Source: CAZLBC01 sp964557575 (GTDB taxonomy: Bacteria; Planctomycetota; Phycisphaerae; SM23-33). Taken from it: DNA of 64,000 nt. The notes under the pieces were generated by a model. It was not told the origin of the DNA, made no database searches, and worked only from the letters and a program-made list of their open reading frames with translations. Shown one piece after another: positions 43,890-51,909 of this stretch (position 1 is the first letter of the stretch; every line of letters begins with the position of its first letter). Location of the stretch: the NCBI GenBank assembly GCA_964557575.1, contig CAZLBC010000010.1, positions 31,825 through 95,824 on the forward strand, written 5' to 3'. The position numbers were made by a program, and so were the translations under genes.

Positions 43890-46409
43890 TCATTTCGCGT
43901 CCGCGTCGGTCAGGTATTTCGCCATGCTCTCGAGCCGCGGCTTCTCGGTGCTTTCCTCTATGGTCTTGATCAAACCCTCGATGGTTTTCTTGTATCGGGG
44001 GTCACGTTTGAAGTGATACTGCAACTCGGGCCACATGGTTGTCTTTATGCGGGCGACATGCTCTTTCCCGAGACTGCCGTAACGGACCAGGATTTTGAGT
44101 GCCTGCCTGAAGCGATGTTTCAGGCCCCAGCGTTTTTCAAGCATGAGCCGGACCGCAAGATCGATCCCTTCCCTGAACCGGTGGTCGGCAATCAGCTTCA
44201 GGCCGTTCGCCTGTACGCCGCCGGAGAACATCACGCCGCTGGGCGCCCGGGTTTTTGCCGCGCGATATATGTCGCCCCAGAGCTGCTGCAGGTCCTTTTC
44301 CGCGAATTGTGTATACAGCTTGCTGACCATGCTTCGCGTATCACCGTTGGTGTTGGTGAGCATCGATTTCACCGCCGGAATCAGGAGTTCCCGGTCAACG
44401 GTTTCGATCCCCTTGCCGCCCGGTAAGATGCCGGCGTATCCCCGGGCGCTGCCCCCGTAGAACAGAACGCCGGCGATGGTGGCCTGCAGTTTGCGATGGG
44501 GGTCCGCCGGATCCTCGGCCACCGCCACTTTCAGCAGCGCCGGGACGACCCGTTTCGCTTCCTTTTTGAATCCCCGGCCGCCCCGGGGATGGGCGAATGC
44601 CGTCGCCGCGTAGTAGCGGAGATTTGCATCTTTCGAGTGCAGCAGCTTCTCGATCAGTGCATCGGCGGCCGCCGCGGAATCCCCGGACGCATAGCGCAGG
44701 CCGACACAGGCGCCGTACCGGGCATAGCGGTTGTCGCTGCGGACCTTGGCAAGCAGGAGATTCACGACGTTATCCTTGCGTCGTGCAAGCTCTTCGGCCG
44801 CGCGCTGTCGGGTCACCGGCAATCGGTGCTCGAGCAGCGTCAGCAGTTCCGCCACGGTGCGGTCATCGTAGATATTCCTGTGTGCCACGTCGATACAGGC
44901 GCCGACCTCGTTTTTCGTCAACGGGCTGCCGGCGAGACCGCCCTTGCCGGTCAGATAGATCGCCTTGCGCGGCAGGCAGTAGTGCAGCAGGGCCACGCCG
45001 TCACAACTCCAGTTCTTGTACTTGCCGTGCTCCTCGCCGCCCATCAGCACCGGCTGGTAGCGAAACGCCGCATGCGGCCGGCGCTGCAGTTCATAGTACC
45101 ATCGCATGTGTTTCATGAAAGCGGCCGCGGCTTCGGGGCCGCCGCAGGCGGCGCCGAGCGCCCCCCAGGTCATGGAAAAATAGGGACCCGTGTGCCCTTC
45201 TTCCCGCTCGAAGACACTGGCCAGGGTCATGCCCGAAAAGAACGACGCGGCCCGGGCATCGCCGAGCACAGTGAACAGGACGGCGGCCTCCGCATTCTTG
45301 CCGTTGTTGCAATAGTATTTCAGCCACGGATCATGGTCGCCGTAGGGAATCCCGCCCTTGTCGACAAAGTAGCGCAGGAAGGAAGCGGATTGTTTGATCG
45401 CCCAGTCGATCTCGCTGTCCGTGATGCCGCACTTTCGTGCAAGGACCAGGCCGATGGTCAGGGGCAGGCCCGTTGCGTTCATCGCGCCGTAGCCGCCCAG
45501 TGCCCCGTGCAGTCGTCCCCCGTTCAGTTCCGGCCATGCGTACCCGTGTCCCCAGGTGCCGACACCGCTGCACCCCCTGGCCGCCGTAACGGCAAGCTTT
45601 TTCAACGCGGGCAACACCTGCTCGTCTCCCGTGGCCAGGTGATACTCGCTCAGAAAGATCATCTGGTACGCCGTGTGCCAGGCGCCGGGGATCCCCTTTT
45701 TTGTCAAACTGATCTCTCTGTCGGGACTGCCGATGTTGCGGGCAAGTTCACGAATATGCGGCAGGTATTTTTTCTCGCCGGTGGCCAGCAGACCCAGGGC
45801 GTCGAGGCATTCGGTAATCCCCCCCCCGCCCAGCCCCCGCCTGACGATGCCGTCAGCGGTCTGTTCGACAATGTGCTCGGTTTTTGGACATGACACCGGA
45901 GACGTCCGGCTGTAGGTGCCCATGACCGGCAACCGGAGGGTGGTGGTGAAGGTGTTGCCCGTGCGCCAGACCAGCAGATTCAGTGCCCCCTTGTTCTCGA
46001 CCTTCTCCGCTTCGGTAATGGCGGCCGCCGTTTCACGACGGGCATTCCTGATGAACGGTTTGACCTCGGTGCCGCCTGCAGCGCCGAGGATCACATCCGC
46101 CGCCTGCAGTTTCCCGTCTGCCGGCGTTTTCGCATCGATATTAATTACATAGATCTGTGTGGCACCGTCGCTGGAGACGGTGCGCGGGTAAGCCCATACC
46201 CACATATATGCCCCGGTGGGACCCATGGCCCAGTGTTTCCATTTTACAATATCATTCTTTTTTCCCGCGGGTGTTCCGCCCTTGGTGAAGTCGGGCGGGG
46301 TGGTCACTTTCGAAGGCCGCTTTTCGTCCCAGGCCCGGGCCGGCAAACCGGCGAACGTCATGGTAAAAAGGATCAGCAAAGCGGATTTTAGACAGGCTGC
46401 TCGTTTCAT
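43890..46409 (-). CDS. DUF6288-type secreted protein with HEAT-like repeats
   Basis: An 839-residue exported protein (signal LKSALLILFTMTFAGLPARA). The N-terminal region includes KHWAMGPTGAYMWVW and NIDAKTPADGKLQAADVILG (PDZ-like), then a large helical toroid region (RRGLGGGGITECLDALGLLA, SLTKKGIPGAWHTAYQMIFL, GTWGHGYAWPELNGGRLHGA), then repeats rich in Arg-Ala helices (600-830). DUF6288 proteins are unassigned; the toroid resembles those of squalene-hopene cyclase or lyase-type enzymes (inference only). A clean AGAGGA lies before ATG 46409. Same strand as the methyltransferase/PQQ gene 97 bases downstream. Confidence 0.75.
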   Translation of the reverse strand: MKRAACLKSALLILFTMTFAGLPARAWDEKRPSKVTTPPDFTKGGTPAGKKNDIVKWKHWAMGPTGAYMWVWAYPRTVSSDGATQIYVINIDAKTPADGKLQAADVILGAAGGTEVKPFIRNARRETAAAITEAEKVENKGALNLLVWRTGNTFTTTLRLPVMGTYSRTSPVSCPKTEHIVEQTADGIVRRGLGGGGITECLDALGLLATGEKKYLPHIRELARNIGSPDREISLTKKGIPGAWHTAYQMIFLSEYHLATGDEQVLPALKKLAVTAARGCSGVGTWGHGYAWPELNGGRLHGALGGYGAMNATGLPLTIGLVLARKCGITDSEIDWAIKQSASFLRYFVDKGGIPYGDHDPWLKYYCNNGKNAEAAVLFTVLGDARAASFFSGMTLASVFEREEGHTGPYFSMTWGALGAACGGPEAAAAFMKHMRWYYELQRRPHAAFRYQPVLMGGEEHGKYKNWSCDGVALLHYCLPRKAIYLTGKGGLAGSPLTKNEVGACIDVAHRNIYDDRTVAELLTLLEHRLPVTRQRAAEELARRKDNVVNLLLAKVRSDNRYARYGACVGLRYASGDSAAAADALIEKLLHSKDANLRYYAATAFAHPRGGRGFKKEAKRVVPALLKVAVAEDPADPHRKLQATIAGVLFYGGSARGYAGILPGGKGIETVDRELLIPAVKSMLTNTNGDTRSMVSKLYTQFAEKDLQQLWGDIYRAAKTRAPSGVMFSGGVQANGLKLIADHRFREGIDLAVRLMLEKRWGLKHRFRQALKILVRYGSLGKEHVARIKTTMWPELQYHFKRDPRYKKTIEGLIKTIEESTEKPRLESMAKYLTDADAK

Positions 46410-46924
46410 AATCATTCCTCTCGCAACGGTGCGTGGTGACAGGAACACAAGGATCAGGACAGATCTTTTCTTGACCGTATTCCGGGTTATTGACGAAGAG
46501 CGATTATCTCCATGGTATCGACGGCACCTGTTTTTAACAAGCGGTCAACCTGCGGGTACTGTGGAACATCACGGGGTGTCGCCGTTCGTCACCCTGATAT
46601 ACGTTGATATGCTTCAATCGTATAGAAAGATCAAGGATCACTCCGTGAACATTGCCGCGGCCCCGGCCGGAGAAATATAGAACGGTCTCATCGGCCAACA
46701 CGGCCGTCCTGCGGCCGGAACGTCCCACCGTCTATTACAGCAACGCGAATAGTATCGAAATCATATACCCGCCGTGTCGACCGTAACCGGTGCATCTCAT
46801 TGTTCTTTTCTCCTCTCCCCGTCAGAGCCACGAGTATTTATCCTCGACGGGAGACCGTACTCGAGAACCGCCGAAAGTGGGTTGAATTTCTGCTCGGTTA
46901 AGCTTAAAAAGAAAGTCGGTTTTT
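46410..46924. other. 515-base intergenic region with repeat copies
   Basis: No gene is supported. It holds dispersed repeat E (46697-46732, hairpin CGGCCG-TCCTG-CGGCCG) and leader repeat F copy 2 (46739-46814, minus strand), whose ATG at 46800 and start MRCTGYGRHGGYMISILFAL end in TAA after 21 codons. It separates divergent genes, so promoters are expected but none is convincing. Confidence 0.6.
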
Positions 46925-47599
46925 ATGGCCAACAGCGAATTTGACGACTACGCACGCGAGTATAACGAGTTTTTGAAACAATCGATATCCGTTTACGGTA
47001 GCGACATTTCATATTATGCGCGCCACAAGTCTATTGTAATTTCGCAAAACACCAAGATGGAACCCAAAACCATCATCGATTTTGGATGCGGCATAGGTAG
47101 AAACATCCCTTTTCTTAAATATTACTTTCCGGATTCAAAGGTGTCCGGTTATGACATCTCCAACGAAAGCCTTGATATTGCCAGGGAGGAAAATCCCGAA
47201 ACCGAATTTTTCGGCGAAAGTCGTCTCGCAGAATTTAGCGGTACAGCAGACATTATTTTGATCGCCTGCGTCTTCCATCATATTCCTCCTTCGCAAAGGC
47301 TTGATGTCATGGAAAGCGCACGATCTCTTTTGTCGGACAAAGGGGAAATTTTTGTTTTCGAACACAACCCTTATAACCCCTTAACGTTGCACGCCGTAAA
47401 AAAATGTCCGTTGGACGCTGATGCGACTCTTTTGAAACCAGCGGAGGTCAGAGCCCTCCTTCGAGAGGCACATTTGTCTATCGAAAAACAGGAATATACA
47501 CTCTATTTCCCGGCAGCCTGGAAAAAATTCCAGCCGATGGAGAGAATGTTGAGAATTTTGCCAATAGGCGGGCAATATTTTTTCAAAGCCAGGTTATGA
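46925..47599 (+). CDS. SAM-dependent class I methyltransferase
   Basis: A 224-residue Rossmann methyltransferase: motif I TIIDFGCGIGRNIP, motif II VSGYDISNESLDIAREE, motif IV region ADIILIACVFHHIPPSQR, and EIFVFEHNPYNPLT. Small-molecule type, substrate unknown. The gene is AT-richer than neighbours and uses more A/T-ending codons, which suggests transfer. It is followed by a foldback element after 30 bases. Start ATG 46925 has a poor ribosome site. Confidence 0.85.
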   Translation: MANSEFDDYAREYNEFLKQSISVYGSDISYYARHKSIVISQNTKMEPKTIIDFGCGIGRNIPFLKYYFPDSKVSGYDISNESLDIAREENPETEFFGESRLAEFSGTADIILIACVFHHIPPSQRLDVMESARSLLSDKGEIFVFEHNPYNPLTLHAVKKCPLDADATLLKPAEVRALLREAHLSIEKQEYTLYFPAAWKKFQPMERMLRILPIGGQYFFKARL

Positions 47600-47629
47600 T
47601 ATTTCAACATAAAGCCCTTACTTTTTATC

Positions 47630-47780
47630 ACTCAAACTGACCGATAGGAGATTGCGACTGCAGATGAATAAAGAGGTAAGCCGAAAAACAGGGACTGTCC
47701 CTTCAGGGACCGTCCCTGCTTTTCGGCGCTGCATATACAGTAGCACTATCATAGGTGAAGCCGAATCGGTCAGTTTGAGT
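47630..47780. mobile_element. Foldback element, family D (151 bp)
   Basis: Perfect 16-bp terminal inverted repeats ACTCAAACTGACCGAT and ATCGGTCAGTTTGAGT bound the element. An internal hairpin GCCGAAAAaCAGGGAC pairs with GTCCCTGcTTTTCGGC. One copy in the window; no transposase. It sits 30 bases after the methyltransferase stop. Confidence 0.7.
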
Positions 47781-47789
47781 TTTCAGTAA

Positions 47790-47860
47790 CACGGCCGTCC
47801 TGCGGCCGGAACGTCCCACGGTCTGTTTTATGTTACGCTTAAATCACCCCGGTGACGGGA
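47790..47860. repeat. Dispersed repeat E, fullest copy
   Basis: ACGGCCGTCCTGCGGCCGGA then ACGTCCCA and about 45 further bases ending in a TCACCCCGGTGA palindrome. Related copies at 57377-57450 (fuller), 46697-46732 (first half), 28053-28088 (second half) and a weaker one near 40545-40590. Purpose unknown; possibly terminators or a leader. Confidence 0.6.
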
Positions 47861-47930
47861 GACAGGATTGAAATTCCGCTACCAGTTATCTGAGCCGATG
47901 GACGGTATGAAGTAACACTGGAGAGATTAA

Positions 47931-49799
47931 ATGGATCGTGAACTGAAAAAGGGCCTCGGGCTGGCACATGTTTTCACGATTGCGGCCGGCGCCATGATTG
48001 GCTCCGGGTTGTTCATTCTGCCCGGCATGGCTCATGCCATGGCGGGACCGGGGGTGATTTGGTCATATGTCCTGGCGGGAATTCTCGCTACCACGGGGGC
48101 TTTGAGTATGGCCGAACTGGTAACGGCAATGCCCAAGGCCGGCAGCGATTACTTCTATATCATGCGCGGTTTCGGCCCGGGTGCGGGGTCGGTAGCGGGC
48201 GTATTGAGCTGGTTTGCCCTTTCGCTTAAAAGCGCCTTCGCAGTGGTGGGAATGGCAACATTCGTGGTACTGATCGTAGCCTTCAACGGATTGGTGGTCG
48301 GCATCGTGCTGACCATCGGCTTTGTGCTGTTGAATATCCTCGGCGTACGGCAGGCGGCGCGAGCGCAGGCAATTATCGTATTCAGCTTATTGGCGCTGCT
48401 CGGGCTTTACATAATCGTGGGCATGCCGCAGACCCGCGCTGAATATCTGATTCCGTTCGCACGGCACGGAGTCGGGAGAATCTTTTCCACCGCCGGCTTT
48501 GTCTTTGTCTCGTACGGCGGGCTCCTGAAAGTCGCCAGCGTCGCCGAAGAAGTGCGCGATCCGGGACGGGTCATGCCGCTGGGGGTGACGCTGGCGCTTG
48601 TTTTTGTTACATTGCTTTATGCGCTGACGGTGATGGTCACGAGCGGAGTCCTCGACGAGGCGGTGCTGAACAATTCCCTGACCCCGATCTCCGACGGCGG
48701 GCGGGAAATCATGGGGACATTCGGTTTTGTGGTCATGAGTTTCGGGGCGATCTTGGCTTTTGTGTCGACAGCCAACGCGGGAATCATGGCGTCTTCTCGT
48801 TACCTGCTGGCATTAAGCAGGGACAACCTTTTGCCCTCGTGGCTATCGAAAATCAACAAGCGTTTTCAAACCCCGCATGCCGCGATTCTGCTTACGGGGG
48901 GACTGATTCTGATCAGCCTGCTGCTGGATCTGAAGATTCTGGTTGAGGCTGCATCATGCGTCCTGATCCTTACCTACATGCTGTCATGCGCGGCGGTGGT
49001 GGTTCTGCGTGAAAGCGGCCTCGGCAACTATCGTCCGCTGTTTCGTGCGCCGTTATACCCCTGGCTGCAGATCGGCGGGCTGCTGGGGTTGGGGTTTGTT
49101 TTGTTCGAAATCGGCATCGAGGCGTATTTAATCAGCGCCGTTTTAATCCTTGCCGCCTTTTTGGCATTCTGGCTTTACGGTCGGCGCGAAGCTCGGCAGG
49201 AGAGCGCCCTGCTGCATTTGATGGCGCGCTTGACGGACAGGCAACTGGTCAGCGGCACTCTCGAAGAAGAGTTGAAGGAAATCATCCGCGAACGGGATGA
49301 AATCGTCTGGGACCGGTTCGACCGCCTGGTCGAAAATGCGGTCGTGCTTGACATTGAAAATGCCATGGAGCGGGACGAATTTTTCCGGCTTGCAGCCGAG
49401 AAACTGGTGCCGCGCCTGAACTTGACCCCGGAGTCGCTGGCGGGAATTTTGAAGAAGCGCGAAGAAGAAAGCGGAACGCTGCTTTCCGAGTCACTGGCGG
49501 TGCCCCACGTGGTGGTGGAAGGAGAAGGTCGATTCGAGATGTTGATCGCGCGCGTAAAAGGCGGAGTTCATTTTTCCGAGGACGCCCCGGAAGTGAAAAC
49601 CATTTTCGTACTTGCCGCAACCCGGGATGAGCGTAATTTTCACCTCCGCGCATTGGCGGCCATCGCCCAGGTTGTCCAAAAAGAAGATTTTGAACAGCGA
49701 TGGTTTGAGGCCAACGGCGAACAGGGCATGCGGAATGTGATATTGCTGACCAAGCGCCAGCGGTCTGATCACCCCCAAGACGAACCGGCTGGTGCATGA
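47931..49799 (+). CDS. APC-family permease fused to PTS EIIA-like domain
   Basis: A 622-residue inner-membrane transporter. About 12 transmembrane helices in residues 10-420 with the APC start GLGLAHVFTIAAGAMIGSGL and FVFVSYGGLLKVASVAEEVRDP, an amino-acid/polyamine/organocation type. A linker (430-470) leads to a cytoplasmic PTS EIIA type 2-like domain (about 480-610) with SLAVPHVVVEGEGRFEMLIA; His525 sits at the phosphorylatable position of the AVPH motif. The domain could couple transport to the cell's phosphorylation state; no PTS genes are in view. Start ATG 47931 follows GGAGAG. Confidence 0.85.
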   Translation: MDRELKKGLGLAHVFTIAAGAMIGSGLFILPGMAHAMAGPGVIWSYVLAGILATTGALSMAELVTAMPKAGSDYFYIMRGFGPGAGSVAGVLSWFALSLKSAFAVVGMATFVVLIVAFNGLVVGIVLTIGFVLLNILGVRQAARAQAIIVFSLLALLGLYIIVGMPQTRAEYLIPFARHGVGRIFSTAGFVFVSYGGLLKVASVAEEVRDPGRVMPLGVTLALVFVTLLYALTVMVTSGVLDEAVLNNSLTPISDGGREIMGTFGFVVMSFGAILAFVSTANAGIMASSRYLLALSRDNLLPSWLSKINKRFQTPHAAILLTGGLILISLLLDLKILVEAASCVLILTYMLSCAAVVVLRESGLGNYRPLFRAPLYPWLQIGGLLGLGFVLFEIGIEAYLISAVLILAAFLAFWLYGRREARQESALLHLMARLTDRQLVSGTLEEELKEIIRERDEIVWDRFDRLVENAVVLDIENAMERDEFFRLAAEKLVPRLNLTPESLAGILKKREEESGTLLSESLAVPHVVVEGEGRFEMLIARVKGGVHFSEDAPEVKTIFVLAATRDERNFHLRALAAIAQVVQKEDFEQRWFEANGEQGMRNVILLTKRQRSDHPQDEPAGA

Positions 49800-49868
49800 T
49801 TATTTTCCGGCAGTAACCGGGCACGTCCGGCTATTGTCTTGTTCGCCGCCACGGTGAAGCGATATACA

Positions 49869-50028
49869 GGGCCTGCTGAACACGTCGGCCGTTGGCGAGA
49901 AAGAGACACGTTTTTCGCACATCGAGGAAGTCGAAGCAGGCGATTCTATACGAATCGCCGATGGAGACTGACGATGAGGCGCGGAAAAATGTCATTTCGC
50001 AGGCTCACCACGCATTGTTCAGCAGCCC
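49869..50028. mobile_element. Foldback element, family C, copy 2 (160 bp)
   Basis: Same length and ends as 19767-19926, with about 15 base differences spread along it. Starts 70 bases after the permease stop. The intervening 5' flank has no clear target duplication. Confidence 0.8.
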
Positions 50029-50337
50029 GAAAGTGACCGGGCAACAGCCAAGTATGAACCCCCCCCCCATTTCATGACAACAGGACCCGGGGATAATCTG
50101 TCCGGGTCCCGGCAGCGAGGGGCGGTCTGCACACCGTCTGCAGCACATCCGGGAACCATTCCGTCGCCGCGGGTAAACACCGGTTGCAGCGCAGGCCGAA
50201 CCGTACCGGAACTAACCGTTTGTCATCGCTCGATAGTCGGTTATACTGCTGTTCAACAACAGCAAGCAAAGGAATACTCGTTGCCGCGGCGTTTCGCCCG
50301 GCGACAATATATGTCAATCATCATGAGTACACATTCC
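50029..50337. other. 309-base intergenic region
   Basis: No gene is supported before the radical SAM gene. It contains a run of ten C (50059-50068). Open frames here only lead into the radical SAM frame and lack ribosome sites. Confidence 0.5.
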
Positions 50338-51717
50338 ATGAAACTATACCTGATCAATCCCTCCAATCCCCTTGTCAGCATCGTCAGGGTAAAGGAGAGC
50401 CGCTGGAACCGTTACCGCGTGTGGAAACCCCTCAGCCTCATGGCTCTCGCTGGCCTGACCCCGCCGGAGTGGGAAACAACCATCATCGACGAAAACCTCG
50501 GTGCGCCCGACTACGCGGCCATGCCCCCCCCGGACCTGGTGGGCATCACGGCATTTACCTCGCAGGCGTACCGGGCCTACGAGGTCGCCGCCTTTTTCCG
50601 CGGCATGGGCGTTCCCGTGGTCATGGGAGGTATTCACGCCACCATGCGTATAGACGAGGTCCTGGATCACGTGGAAGCGGTGGTCACGGGGGAGGCCGAG
50701 TCGGTATGGGCGCAGGTCCTGGAAGATGCGCGCCGGGGCGGCCTGCAGCGCCGGTACGACGGAGGGCTCGCCGACCTGAACGACGTGCCGCCGGCCCGTC
50801 ATGACCTGCTGCCGGAGGAATACGCCTTCGGGGTCATTCAGACCACGCGCGGGTGTCCGCTGAACTGCAGTTTCTGCAGCGTCACGGCGTTCAACGGTGC
50901 GCACTACCGCCGGCGGCCCGTCGCCGAAGTGGTGAAGGAATTGAGCCTGATACGCGAAAAATACGTCCTCCTGGTGGACGACAACCTTATCGGTACCCAA
51001 CCAAAACACATCGCGCGCGCCAAGGAATTGTTCCGCGCGATTGCGGCGGCGAAGCTGCACAAAGAATGGATTGCCCAGGCCACAATCAACATTGCCGACG
51101 ATGAAGAACTCCTCCGGCTCGCCGCCCGGGCCGGGTGCAGGGGCGTCTTCATCGGCTTCGAGTCCACCCGGCCCGAAGACCTGCGCGCGATGGGCAAGAA
51201 GTTCGATCTCCTGAAAGGACGCGACTTCCGCGCCTCGGTGCGGCGAATACAGAAACACCACATCATGGTCGTCGGTTCGTTCATCATCGGCCTGGACATA
51301 GACACACCGGGCATCGGTAAAGACATCGCCGAGACGGCGTGCCGATACGGGATCGACAATCTCAACGTCCTGTTTCTGACACCGCTGCCCGGCACGCGCC
51401 TGTGGGACCGGATGGAGGCGGACAGGCGCATCCCGCTCAACGAGTTCCCGGATGACTGGAAATACTACACGCTGACCTTTCCGGCGGCACGGTACGAGCA
51501 TTTGTCCATGCACGACGCCATAGATGAGATGCTCGCCTGCGACGGGCACTTCTATTCCCTGCCCCGTATTCTCCGCCGCGTCTGGAGCAGTTTCTGGGGA
51601 CGGCGCCGGCCGATTATCAACCTGGTCGGCAATCTGTCATACCGAAAAAATCTCCTGCTTAACTACAAGGCGTATGACGAGTTCAGGCGCACGCACACCC
51701 ACAGAAAGGGGTGGTAG
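50338..51717 (+). CDS. B12-binding radical SAM protein
   Basis: A 459-residue radical SAM enzyme with an N-terminal B12-binding-like domain (MKLYLINPSNP, PDLVGITAFTSQAYRAYEVA, VVMGGIHATMR) and the 4Fe-4S motif CPLNCSFC (about residue 182; GCPLNCSFCSV). Then FIGFESTRPEDL and VVGSFIIGLDIDTPGI, as in BchE/hopanoid-type methylases and cyclases. Substrate unknown. ATG 50338 gives the typical N-terminus; ATGs at 50311 and 50323 are alternatives and no good ribosome site decides. Confidence 0.85.
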   Translation: MKLYLINPSNPLVSIVRVKESRWNRYRVWKPLSLMALAGLTPPEWETTIIDENLGAPDYAAMPPPDLVGITAFTSQAYRAYEVAAFFRGMGVPVVMGGIHATMRIDEVLDHVEAVVTGEAESVWAQVLEDARRGGLQRRYDGGLADLNDVPPARHDLLPEEYAFGVIQTTRGCPLNCSFCSVTAFNGAHYRRRPVAEVVKELSLIREKYVLLVDDNLIGTQPKHIARAKELFRAIAAAKLHKEWIAQATINIADDEELLRLAARAGCRGVFIGFESTRPEDLRAMGKKFDLLKGRDFRASVRRIQKHHIMVVGSFIIGLDIDTPGIGKDIAETACRYGIDNLNVLFLTPLPGTRLWDRMEADRRIPLNEFPDDWKYYTLTFPAARYEHLSMHDAIDEMLACDGHFYSLPRILRRVWSSFWGRRRPIINLVGNLSYRKNLLLNYKAYDEFRRTHTHRKGW

Positions 51718-51909
51718 GCACCGGGCATACCCGCCGACTGCTCACTCAATAAAGAATGTGTACGGGAATATGCCGTATAGCACTACCGCCTGTTGTTGCG
51801 CGTGCATCGATCCCTCCCTCCCGATCAGGCGCCGTTCTTTTCAGATTCACACGGGACATCTGCAGGCCAAAGACGGTATAGTGATGCAACACACGGGAGT
51901 TGAAAAACC

